Positions 54,114 to 62,145 of a DNA stretch of 64,000 nt are shown here, piece after piece. The translations under genes and the position numbers were made by a program. The stretch comes from Mesorhizobium australicum (lineage in GTDB: Bacteria; Pseudomonadota; Alphaproteobacteria; Rhizobiales; Rhizobiaceae): positions 1,426,001-1,490,000 of the forward strand of contig NZ_FXBL01000004.1 in NCBI RefSeq assembly GCF_900177325.1, given 5' to 3'. Numbering within the stretch: the first letter of the stretch is position 1; each line of letters begins with the position of its first letter. The notes below the pieces were generated by a model, which was not told the origin of the DNA, did no database searches, and saw nothing but the letters and a program-made list of their open reading frames with translations.

Positions 54114-56860
54114 GCCTTCCTGCGCAGGACATTTCCTTCCAGGTCAACGGCAACCGGGCCGAGGTGAAGGTGTCGCCCGTCGCACGGCTGTCTACGGTCC
54201 TGCGCGACGAGCTCGGCCTCACCGGCACCAAGGTCGGCTGCGATGCCGGCGATTGCGGCGCCTGCACGGTGCTGGTTGACGGCGCGCCGGTTTGCTCTTG
54301 CCTCATGCCCGCCGCGCAGGCCGAGGGCGCTTCGGTCACGACGGTGGAAGGTCTTGCCAACGGACGCTTGTCGTCGCTGCAGAAATCCTTCCTCGCCCAT
54401 GGCGCGGCGCAATGCGGCATCTGCACGCCGGGCCTTCTCGTCTCCGCCGCGGCCCTGCTGGAGAGCAATCCGCATCCTTGCGAGACAGAGGTGGCAGACG
54501 CGCTGGGCGGCGTGCTGTGTCGCTGCACCGGCTATCGCAGGATCGTCGAGGCGGTAATGGCCGCCTCACGCTATCACAACCTGCCGGACAACATGCCCGA
54601 AGCCGGCAAGGCCGTTGGCGCCTCGCCGATCCGGCTGGACGGCGTTCCGAAGGTGGACGGCAGCGAGCGCTTCGGGGCGGACGAGACGCCGGACGGTGCG
54701 CTCGCGGTCGTCGCGATCCGCTCGCCGCACTGGCATGCATCCTTCGCGCTCGGGGACCTCGACGCCTATGTCGCGGCGCATCCGGGCATCGTCGCGGTGT
54801 TCACGGCGAAGGACGTTCCGGGCCGCAACCGTTTTGGTGTGATCGCCGCCTATGCTGACCAGCCGGCGCTGGCCGATGGCGTCGCGCGATTCCGGGGCGA
54901 GGCGGTTGCCCTGGTAGCCGGCGAGAAGGCTGCGACCGACGACCTCGACCTCGCCGCCTTCCCGATCGAGTGGACGCCGTTGCCGCATATGCTCGACCCG
55001 GCGGAGGCGCGGCGCGAGGGCGCGGAGCTGATCCATCCGGCGCGGCCCGGCAACATCCTCGCGCAGGGCGCGGTCGAGCGCGGCGATCCGGAGGCGGCTC
55101 TTGCAAGGGCTGCGGTCGTCGCCTCGGCGGAGATCGAGACCTCCTTCGTGGAACATGCCTATATCGAGCCCGAGGCGGGTTCGGCCTGGATGGACGGCGA
55201 CACGGTGGTGGTGCGCGCGTGCACGCAGAGTGCGGCCATCGACCGCGACGACACGGCGACCGTGCTCGGCCTGCCGCTCGACCGCGTCCGCATCATCCCC
55301 ACCGCGACCGGCGGCGGCTTCGGCTCCAAGCTCGACGTGTCGGTGCAACCTTTGCTCGGCCTTGTCGCGCTGAAGACGGGCAGGCCGGCGCGGATGGTCT
55401 ACAGCCGGCGGGAATCGATGATGTCGACCACCAAGCGCCACCCGGCGCGGATGCGCGCGACGATCGGAGCGGACGCCTCCGGCAAGGTCGCCGGCATGAT
55501 CTTCGAGGGCGACTTCAACACCGGGGCCTATGCGAGCTGGGGGCCGACCGTGGCCAACCGTGTGCCGGTGCATGCCTCGGGGCCGTATCTCACGCCCAAC
55601 TATCGTGCCTTCGGCCGGGCGGTGCACACCAACGGGCCCATCTCGGGCGCCTTCCGCGGCTTCGGCGTGCCGCAGGCGACGATCACGCAGGAAGCTCTCT
55701 ATGACGAGCTCGCCACGAAGCTCGGCATCGACCGGCTGGAATTCCGCCTGCGCAACGCGCTGCGCGACGGCGACAGCACGGTCACCGGCCAGCATCTTGC
55801 CTCCGGCGTCGGCATCGAGGCCTGCCTGGAGGCGCTGAAGCCGCACTGGGACAGGGCGCAGGCGGAGGCGCGCGCCGCCAATGCGAAGGGCAGCCAGAGC
55901 CGTCGTGGCATCGGTGTCGCCTCCTGTTGGTACGGCTGCGGCAACACCTCGCTGCCCAATCCCTCCACCATGCGCATCGGCATTTCTGCCGACGGCGCGG
56001 TGGTGCTGCACCAGGGCGCGATCGACATCGGCCAGGGCTCCAACACGGTCATCGCCCAGATCGCGGCAGATGCGCTCGGCCTGCCGCTGGCGAAGCTGCG
56101 CCTGGTCGGCGCCGATACCGCGCTGACGCCCGATGCTGGCAAGACGTCGGCCTCGCGCCAGACCTTCGTCTCCGGCAAGGCCGCCCAGAAAGCGGCCACC
56201 GCGCTGCGCGAGGCGATCCTGCGCTTCGCCAACGTGTCGGCGGCCGGGCGGCTGCAGCTCGACGGCGCGGTGCTGACGGTCAGCGAGGGCGAGGCGATGC
56301 GACGGATCGACCTCGCGTCGCTGCCGCCGGATGTGTTGGGCTATGTCTTCTCGGCGCAGGAGAGCTACGACCCGCCGACGCTGCCGCTCGACGCGAAGGG
56401 GCAGGGCGTGCCCTACGCGGTGTACGGCTATGGTGCGCAGCTCGTGGAGCTGGAGGTCGACATGGCGCTTGGCACCGTGCGGCTGATCAAGATCACCGCC
56501 GCGCACGATGTCGGTCGCGCGGTCAATCCGCTGCTGGTGCAGGGCCAGGTCGAGGGCGGCATCGCGCAGGGCGTCGGGCTGGCGCTGATGGAGGAATATA
56601 TCCCCGGCCGTACCGAGAACCTGCACGACTACCTGATCCCGACCATCGGCGACGTGCCGCCGATCGAGACGATCATCGTCGAGGTGCCGGACCCGGAAGG
56701 CCCCTTCGGCGCCAAGGGGCTCGGCGAGCATGTGCTCATCCCCACCGCACCGGCCATCCTGAACGCGATACGCGACGCAACTGGCGTGCTGGTGACGAAA
56801 GTGCCGGCGACCCCGTCGCGGGTGCTGGCGGCGATCCGGTCGAAGGAGCCGACCCCATGA
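54110..56860 (+). CDS. Fused 2Fe-2S and molybdopterin subunit of Mo hydroxylase
   Basis: This 916-residue protein merges two subunits that are usually separate. Residues 1-160 are the small iron-sulfur subunit, with a plant-type cluster (C44, C49, C52, C64) and an all-helical second cluster domain (C102, C105, C137, C139). From about residue 170 it is the large molybdenum subunit, with [16 protein letters not shown], and the catalytic glutamate in [10 protein letters not shown] near the C-terminus. Such enzymes hydroxylate carbon next to nitrogen in aromatic heterocycles (purines, nicotinate, isoquinoline) or oxidise aldehydes. The neighbour below is 6-hydroxynicotinate-reductase-like, favouring a pyridine carboxylate. 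Confidence 0.9.
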   Translation: MSLPAQDISFQVNGNRAEVKVSPVARLSTVLRDELGLTGTKVGCDAGDCGACTVLVDGAPVCSCLMPAAQAEGASVTTVEGLANGRLSSLQKSFLAHGAAQCGICTPGLLVSAAALLESNPHPCETEVADALGGVLCRCTGYRRIVEAVMAASRYHNLPDNMPEAGKAVGASPIRLDGVPKVDGSERFGADETPDGALAVVAIRSPHWHASFALGDLDAYVAAHPGIVAVFTAKDVPGRNRFGVIAAYADQPALADGVARFRGEAVALVAGEKAATDDLDLAAFPIEWTPLPHMLDPAEARREGAELIHPARPGNILAQGAVERGDPEAALARAAVVASAEIETSFVEHAYIEPEAGSAWMDGDTVVVRACTQSAAIDRDDTATVLGLPLDRVRIIPTATGGGFGSKLDVSVQPLLGLVALKTGRPARMVYSRRESMMSTTKRHPARMRATIGADASGKVAGMIFEGDFNTGAYASWGPTVANRVPVHASGPYLTPNYRAFGRAVHTNGPISGAFRGFGVPQATITQEALYDELATKLGIDRLEFRLRNALRDGDSTVTGQHLASGVGIEACLEALKPHWDRAQAEARAANAKGSQSRRGIGVASCWYGCGNTSLPNPSTMRIGISADGAVVLHQGAIDIGQGSNTVIAQIAADALGLPLAKLRLVGADTALTPDAGKTSASRQTFVSGKAAQKAATALREAILRFANVSAAGRLQLDGAVLTVSEGEAMRRIDLASLPPDVLGYVFSAQESYDPPTLPLDAKGQGVPYAVYGYGAQLVELEVDMALGTVRLIKITAAHDVGRAVNPLLVQGQVEGGIAQGVGLALMEEYIPGRTENLHDYLIPTIGDVPPIETIIVEVPDPEGPFGAKGLGEHVLIPTAPAILNAIRDATGVLVTKVPATPSRVLAAIRSKEPTP

Positions 56861-58380
56861 ACGAGCTCGCCGAGCGCTTCGAGGCTGGGACGCCCGACGA
56901 GAAGAAGGCAGCGGACAAGATCCGCTGCGATGCGTGTCCGGTCATGTGCTACATCGCCGACGGCCGCACCGGCGCCTGCGACCGCTACGGCAATTCCGGC
57001 GGCCGCATCGTGCGCTGCGACCCGGTGACGATCCTCGAACATGCGGTGGAGGCCGGCCGGCTGCTGGTGCCGTTCGAGAAGGGCAAGGCGTGGGACGGCA
57101 ATCCGGTCAACACCGATCGCCGCTTCGTCACCGCCATCGGCGCGGGCACGACATATCCGGACTACAAGCCGGCCCCGTTCATCGTCTCGCAGGAGGTCGC
57201 GGGCGTCGATCTCGTCACCGTGGTGACCGAGGGCATCTTCTCCTATTGCGGCGTCAAGGTGAAGATCGACACCGACCGTCATATCGGGCCGGAGCGCGCC
57301 GTGGTGCGCGTGGAGGGCGAGGCGGTCGGCCATGTCACGACCGCCGAATACGGCTCGCAGATGCTGTCGCTCGGCGGCGTGGCGCATCTGACCGGCGGCT
57401 CGAAGTCGGAGGGCCGCGTCACCTGCGATACGCTGCTCGCGCTCGTCAATAAAAAGGCGGTGGAGCTGTCGATCGACGACGGCGAGACCGTGCTCGTCCA
57501 GGCGGGAAAGCCGCCGGTCATCAGCGGAGCCACGGAGCACCGCATGCGCGTCGGCTGCGGCTCGGCCACGATCGGCATGTTCGCCAGCCAGTGGCGCGGG
57601 CTCGTCGACGAGGTGGTGGTCGTGGACGATCACATCACCGGCGTCGTCTCCGAGCACCAGGCCGGCAAGGTGCTCGGCTGGGAGGACACGGGCATCAAGA
57701 TCATCGGCCGGCGCTCGACGCCGGGTCGCTATTTCAAGGTGTCGGAGCCGGGCACCGGCTGGGGCGGCACCCGATTGCAGAACCCGCTCGACATCCTCGG
57801 CGACTGGAACGCGAAGAAGGGTGCGCGGCCCGGCCTGTCGATCCTGATGGTGTCCACGACCGGGGAGCATTTCGGCTATTACGAACTCGACGGCGACCTC
57901 AAGCCGGTGGAGAAGCCGTTCCCGGATCGCTTGCGCAAGTCGGTCGAACTCATCGTCGACAACAGCGAGCCGGCGCTCTGCTCCGTGCTCTTCGTCGGCG
58001 GCGCCGGCGGCAGCCTGAGATCGGGCGTGACTGAGAACCCGGTGAACCTGACCCGCTCGGTGCATCGGATGGAGACCTATGTCACCTGCGGCGGCGCGCC
58101 GGTCTATGTCTGGCCGGGAGGCGGCATCACGCTGATGGTTGACGTCACCCGCCTGCCGGACAACGCGTTCGGCTATGTTCCGACGCCGGCGCTGGTCGCG
58201 CCGATCGAGTTCACCATGCGTCGCGACCACTATACCCGGCTGGGTGGGCACGTGTCGGAGATCCGCACCGTCGAGGACGTCATGGCACGAGGCGGCGAGT
58301 TCCTGAACGCGCGCCGCGTCGCCGCCGCGCCGCAGGGCAACGACTGGCCGCCGCTCGCCCATCTCAGGTTCAGGCAGTGA
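56857..58380 (+). CDS. 6-hydroxynicotinate reductase-like iron-sulfur protein
   Basis: This 507-residue protein is of a type I recall annotated as 6-hydroxynicotinate reductase, which in anaerobic nicotinate fermentation reduces 6-hydroxynicotinate to the tetrahydro-oxo acid. A cysteine cluster (C24, C27, C31, C41, with C54 nearby) could hold a 4Fe-4S centre; further cysteines are C131, C190 and C234. SGAT at residues 223-226 equals the core of the motif in which ApbE-type transferases attach FMN to Thr, although the usual upstream Asp is Pro here. Glycine-rich segments ([12 protein letters not shown]) suggest nucleotide binding. Both ends overlap neighbours by four bases. The substrate in this aerobe is inferred only. 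Confidence 0.78.
   Translation: MNELAERFEAGTPDEKKAADKIRCDACPVMCYIADGRTGACDRYGNSGGRIVRCDPVTILEHAVEAGRLLVPFEKGKAWDGNPVNTDRRFVTAIGAGTTYPDYKPAPFIVSQEVAGVDLVTVVTEGIFSYCGVKVKIDTDRHIGPERAVVRVEGEAVGHVTTAEYGSQMLSLGGVAHLTGGSKSEGRVTCDTLLALVNKKAVELSIDDGETVLVQAGKPPVISGATEHRMRVGCGSATIGMFASQWRGLVDEVVVVDDHITGVVSEHQAGKVLGWEDTGIKIIGRRSTPGRYFKVSEPGTGWGGTRLQNPLDILGDWNAKKGARPGLSILMVSTTGEHFGYYELDGDLKPVEKPFPDRLRKSVELIVDNSEPALCSVLFVGGAGGSLRSGVTENPVNLTRSVHRMETYVTCGGAPVYVWPGGGITLMVDVTRLPDNAFGYVPTPALVAPIEFTMRRDHYTRLGGHVSEIRTVEDVMARGGEFLNARRVAAAPQGNDWPPLAHLRFRQ
57523..57534 (+). other. SGAT codons: possible flavinylation site
   Basis: These four codons encode Ser223-Gly-Ala-Thr226 of the reductase-like protein. ApbE targets share Dxx[ST]GA[TS], with FMN on the last Thr or Ser; here the Asp position is Pro220. 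The adjacent gene is of the ApbE superfamily. Confidence 0.4.
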
Positions 58381-59237
58381 CCGGCAGTCCGCAGGTCGCC
58401 TGGCTGCCCGATGGCCGGCGTCTGCACATGAACCACGGCCCGATCGACCTGATCGTCGAGGCGTGGGGCGATCCCGGCGAGGTGGCCCGCGCCTACGGCC
58501 AGGCGGCCGACCGCTTCGGGACGATACTCTCCGAACTCGTTGCCGAGCTGCCGGATCTGCGCCGCCCCGCAGGTCCGGCGCCGCGCCCGTTCGACGGGCC
58601 GACGGCGCGGCGCATGGAGCGCGCGGTCTGCCGCTTCTCCGGCCGGTTCATCACGCCGATGGCCGCGGTCGCCGGATCGGTTGCCGACGAGATGCTGGCC
58701 GCAATGGTCGACGGGTGCTCGTTCGCCAGGGCCTACATCAACAACGGCGGCGACATCGCGATTCACCTCGCGCGCGGCGAGAGCATTCGTCTGGCGATCG
58801 CAGGCACGGGCAACGGCTTCGGCGACCGGCTGGAGATCCCGCATGCGTCCGCCGTGCGCGGCATCGCCACCAGCGGCTGGCGCGGCCGCTCGTTTTCGCT
58901 CGGCATCGCCGACGCCGTCACCGTGCTCGCCCGCGACGGGGCGACGGCCGACGCGGCGGCGACGGTGATCGCCAACGCCGTCGATCTTCCCGGCCATCCG
59001 GCGATTTCCCGCGTGGCGGCTGCTTCATTGCAGCCAGACAGTGATCTTGGCGAAAGACTGGTCACGACCGATGTAGGCGTGCTTTCTCCCGCGGAAATAC
59101 ATGAGGCCCTTGCACGCGGCCTCGCGGAAGCGGAGGAACTCGCCGGAGCCGGCTTGATCGAGGGCGCGGCGCTGTTCCTGGCGGGAGCCTCGCGGGTCAC
59201 AGTGGGCGCCCGGCTTCTCTCTGGCCCGGACGCCTAG
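58377..59237 (+). CDS. UPF0280 family protein (ApbE superfamily)
   Basis: This 286-residue protein matches UPF0280 (COG2122), placed in the ApbE-like superfamily whose characterised members are FMN transferases. Recognisable parts are DRFGTILSELV, RFITPMAAVAGSVADEML, which resembles the membrane-distal nucleotide loop, AYINNGGDIAIHLARG, and ATSGWRGRSFSLGIADAVTVLA. NNGGD is the counterpart of the ApbE metal and flavin site. It begins with GTG overlapping the reductase stop (GTGA) and ends the unit. No enzyme activity is proven for UPF0280, so a flavin-attachment role is a hypothesis. Confidence 0.8.
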   Translation: MTGSPQVAWLPDGRRLHMNHGPIDLIVEAWGDPGEVARAYGQAADRFGTILSELVAELPDLRRPAGPAPRPFDGPTARRMERAVCRFSGRFITPMAAVAGSVADEMLAAMVDGCSFARAYINNGGDIAIHLARGESIRLAIAGTGNGFGDRLEIPHASAVRGIATSGWRGRSFSLGIADAVTVLARDGATADAAATVIANAVDLPGHPAISRVAAASLQPDSDLGERLVTTDVGVLSPAEIHEALARGLAEAEELAGAGLIEGAALFLAGASRVTVGARLLSGPDA

Positions 59238-59361
59238 CGTCGGCAGCGCGGCAGCGACCGAGATCGTTTTCCGACCGAAAGTAGGGCTGCAAACGGCTTG
59301 CCTGATATCAGCGTCAGCCTGTATCATCCCTGAGGCAAGTTTCTTGCAGTCCCTTTCAATA

Positions 59362-59375
59362 ATTTGCAAACAAAT
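59362..59375. promoter_or_regulatory. Candidate MarR-type operator, site 2 (ATTTG-N4-CAAAT)
   Basis: ATTTG and CAAAT are perfect complements around CAAA, 15 bases before the DUF1185 ATG. The site matches site 1 at 53208-53221. The marR gene is the second gene of the unit it controls, so autoregulation is expected. Confidence 0.55.
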
Positions 59376-59389
59376 GAACGTTTTTTGAT

Positions 59390-59974
59390 ATGACAGACTT
59401 TCCTATCCGCAAAATTGCGATCATAAGTGAAGAAATCTTTCATGATGGGGGTCCACCGACGAGCGTTCCGCGACGGCGCGCGGCGGCACTCGCGCTGGTC
59501 CGCAACCCCTTCGCCGGCCGCTTCGAGCCCAACCTGCAACCGGCGATGGAAGACCTCAAGCCTCTCGGCGCACTGCTGACGGAAAAGCTCATCGCCGTTC
59601 TCGGCGGAGACGTCTCCCTGATCGACGGCTATGGCAAGGGCGCGATCGTCGGCTCGGCCGGCGAGATCGAGCACGGCGCCCTCTGGCATGTGCCCGGAGG
59701 CTACGCGATGCGTGAGCGTTTGCCTGCGTCCAAGGCAATAGTTCCATCTGCGATGAAAGTCGGAGGGTTCGGCAGTTCTCTTGACGTTCCGCTGGGGCAT
59801 ACAAATGCGGCCTATGTCAGAAGTCATTTTGATGCTATGACAGTAAATATTCCCGATGGGCCGCGTTCCGACGAGATTTTATACTGCCTAGTCATGTCGT
59901 CCGGTCCCCGGATTCACAGTCGCATGGGTGGCCTAGAAGCCTCCCAGGCGAAAGGGGAGGACGGTTTGCGGTGA
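59390..59974 (+). CDS. DUF1185 (amino acid synthesis) family protein
   Basis: This 194-residue cytoplasmic protein matches DUF1185, annotated as amino acid synthesis family on weak grounds. Conserved blocks are IRKIAIISEEIFHDGG at the start, ALVRNPFAGRFEPNLQPAM, LIDGYGKGAIVGSAGEIEHGA, VGGFGSSLDVPLGH and the DAMTVNIPDGPRSDEIL strand. No clear Shine-Dalgarno sequence precedes the ATG at 59390, but the family begins here. It overlaps the MarR gene. The function is unknown; linkage to the heterocycle genes suggests an auxiliary role in ring catabolism. Confidence 0.8.
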   Translation: MTDFPIRKIAIISEEIFHDGGPPTSVPRRRAAALALVRNPFAGRFEPNLQPAMEDLKPLGALLTEKLIAVLGGDVSLIDGYGKGAIVGSAGEIEHGALWHVPGGYAMRERLPASKAIVPSAMKVGGFGSSLDVPLGHTNAAYVRSHFDAMTVNIPDGPRSDEILYCLVMSSGPRIHSRMGGLEASQAKGEDGLR

Positions 59975-60429
59975 TGGGCGACAACGATATGTTGGGTTCG
60001 TCCGACAGCGATGGTCCGGCGGACACCTATCACCTCCAGGAGCAGGTAGGCTTCATATTGCGCAAGGCGCACCAGCGGCATGTCGCGATCTTCTCGTCCC
60101 AGATCGGCGATCTGACGCCGCCGCAGTTCGCCGCGCTCTCCAAGCTTCACGACCTTGGCGAGTGTTCGCAGAACCATCTCGGCCAGCTGGTCGCGATGGA
60201 CGCGGCGACGATCAAGGGCGTGATCGACCGGCTGAAGCTGCGCGGCCTCGTGGCGGTGGCGGAGGACAAGGAAGACCGCCGCAGGATCGTGGTGTCGCTG
60301 ACGCCGGCGGGCCGGGAGACCTTCGCCCGCCTCGTGCCGGCGGCGCAAAGCGTCAGTCTCGCCACGCTGCAGCCGCTGACCAGCCGTGAATCGCAGACCC
60401 TGCTGCGGCTTCTGAATAAGATCACCTGA
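59971..60429 (+). CDS. MarR-family transcriptional regulator
   Basis: This 152-residue regulator has a winged helix-turn-helix, with the recognition region CSQNHLGQLVAMDAATIKGVIDRL followed by the wing VAVAEDKEDRRRIVVSLT. MarR proteins bind aromatic or heteroaromatic acids and leave palindromic operators; NicR, which governs nicotinate oxidation in Pseudomonas, is of this family. GGGGAGG lies upstream of both GTG 59971 and ATG 59974, either of which may be the start. It probably binds the two sites at 53208-53221 and 59362-59375. Confidence 0.87.
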   Translation: MMGDNDMLGSSDSDGPADTYHLQEQVGFILRKAHQRHVAIFSSQIGDLTPPQFAALSKLHDLGECSQNHLGQLVAMDAATIKGVIDRLKLRGLVAVAEDKEDRRRIVVSLTPAGRETFARLVPAAQSVSLATLQPLTSRESQTLLRLLNKIT

Positions 60430-60449
60430 ACGGGACGACTCACCCGTTC
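60428..60449. terminator. Hairpin between convergent marR and hyuB
   Basis: GAACGGG (60428-60434) pairs with CCCGTTC (60443-60449) around eight bases, between genes ending at 60429 and 60460. There is no T-run. Placement between convergent genes supports a terminator role. Confidence 0.45.
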
Positions 60450-60459
60450 GGAAATGCCA

Positions 60460-62145
60460 TCACAGGGGGCCGAAGCGCGCTTCGGCCTCTGCCAGGTCAT
60501 AGTAGCCCATCGCGATGTCGTGGGCGACGAGCGCGCGCTCGCGCTTGCGCGGATCGCCATAGCCACCGCCGCCGGGCGTCTTCACCTGCACCCGATCGCC
60601 GGCGACGAGCGGGATGTCCTGCTCCTTCGACAGATGCGGCGGCACGTGCTCCTTGCCGTTTCGAATCACCCTCACCTGGTTGACGCCACCGTTCTCGCCG
60701 CCCAGCGCGCCGAGCGGCCCCGTGCGGCCGTGGTCCATGACGAAGGATGCGCGCGCCGCGCCGCGCAAAAGCTCGATCTCGTAGGCGAGTCCGAAACCGC
60801 CGCGATGCCTGCCCGCGCCGCCGGAGCCCTCATGCAGCGCATAGTGACGGTAGAGCACCGGAAAGGCCTGCTCCATCACCTCCACCGGCGGCGACTTGGA
60901 GATGCCGATGGTCGAGCATCCGTTCGACAGCCCGTCGGCTGTAGCACTTCCGCCGTAGCCGCCGCCGGAGATCTGGTACATCACGAAGTCGCGCCCGCGC
61001 GCCGGGTCGTGGCCGCCGAGCGCGAAATTGCCGCTGGAGCCCGCCGGCGCCGCCGTCACCTGGTCGGGCAGCGCCTGCACCATCGCGGCGAAGACGGCTT
61101 CGGCGATGCGCTGCGACACTTCCGCCGCACAGCCCGAGACCGGGCGGGGATAGTGTGCGTCGAGGAAGGTGCCTTCCGGCCGGTTGACGACCAGCGGTTC
61201 GAACGCGCCGGCCGACAGCGGCACGTCCGGGAAGATGTGCCGGATCGCCAGGTAGACCGACGACAGCGTCGTCGCCAGCACGCTGTTCATCGGCCCGGCG
61301 CAAGGCGGGCTGGAACCGGCGAAATCGAAGGTCAGCGTCTCGCCGTGCTTCTCGATGGCGAGCGCGATGGTGAGCGGCTGGTCGACCACGCCGTCCGAAT
61401 CGACGAAGGCCTTCGACCTGTAGACGCCGTCCGGCATCTCCGCGATCCGCGCCCGCATCTGCTCGGCCGCTCGACGGCGCAGCTCGGCGATCGCGTCGGT
61501 GACGGTCTTGTCGCCGTAGCGGTCGAGCAGCTCGTAGAGCCGGTCCTGCCCCACCATCAGCGCCGCCGCCTGCGCCTTGATGTCGCCGATGCGCTGGTCC
61601 GCTACGCGGATGTTGGAGGCGATGATGGCGTGGATCTCCGGGTCCATCACCCCCTTCTTGTAGAGTTTCACCGGCGGCAGCCTCAGCCCCTCCTGCTCGA
61701 CCGAGGTGGCCGAGGCTGAGAAGCCGCCCGGCACCGCGCCGCCGATGTCGGGCCAGTGGCCGGTGTTGGACAGCCAGCAGAAAATCCGGCCATTGCGCCA
61801 CACGGGCTTGGCGAAGCGCACGTCCATGAGGTGCGTGCCGCCGAGATAGGGGTCGTTGACGATGTAGATGTCGCCCGGCTCCGGCGGCACCGCCTTGCCG
61901 TCGCGGATCATCTCGATCAGGGTGCGGGTCGAATATTGCATGACGCCGACGAAGACCGGCAGCCCGCCGATCCCTTGCGCGATCAGCGAGCCGTCCTGCG
62001 CCGAATAGATGCCGTCGGAGCGGTCGTTCGCCTCGGCGATGACCGGCGAGAAGGCGGCGCGCGAGAAGGTCAGATCCATCTCGTCGCAGACCTGCTGCAG
62101 GCCGGCCTGGATGACGGAGAGGGTGATGGCGTCGAGAGTGGTCAT
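60460..62145 (-). CDS. Hydantoinase B/oxoprolinase family protein
   Basis: This 561-residue subunit pairs with HyuA in ATP-dependent hydantoinases, 5-oxoprolinases and acetone carboxylase relatives, which open cyclic amides or lactams. Family blocks include AFSPVIAEANDRSDGIYS, PGDIYIVNDPYLGGTHLMD and GGGGYGDPRKRE near the end. Its ATG overlaps the hyuA stop by four bases. With the ring-reducing genes beside it, it could open a reduced lactam ring, though the pair may simply handle hydantoins or pyroglutamate. Confidence 0.9.
   Translation of the reverse strand: MTTLDAITLSVIQAGLQQVCDEMDLTFSRAAFSPVIAEANDRSDGIYSAQDGSLIAQGIGGLPVFVGVMQYSTRTLIEMIRDGKAVPPEPGDIYIVNDPYLGGTHLMDVRFAKPVWRNGRIFCWLSNTGHWPDIGGAVPGGFSASATSVEQEGLRLPPVKLYKKGVMDPEIHAIIASNIRVADQRIGDIKAQAAALMVGQDRLYELLDRYGDKTVTDAIAELRRRAAEQMRARIAEMPDGVYRSKAFVDSDGVVDQPLTIALAIEKHGETLTFDFAGSSPPCAGPMNSVLATTLSSVYLAIRHIFPDVPLSAGAFEPLVVNRPEGTFLDAHYPRPVSGCAAEVSQRIAEAVFAAMVQALPDQVTAAPAGSSGNFALGGHDPARGRDFVMYQISGGGYGGSATADGLSNGCSTIGISKSPPVEVMEQAFPVLYRHYALHEGSGGAGRHRGGFGLAYEIELLRGAARASFVMDHGRTGPLGALGGENGGVNQVRVIRNGKEHVPPHLSKEQDIPLVAGDRVQVKTPGGGGYGDPRKRERALVAHDIAMGYYDLAEAEARFGPL

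Noticed and set aside
55927..56856. Upstream extension of the reductase-like frame into the Mo subunit gene
   Set aside because: The extension is an out-of-frame reading; the ATG at 56857 overlaps the Mo subunit stop and begins the family sequence.
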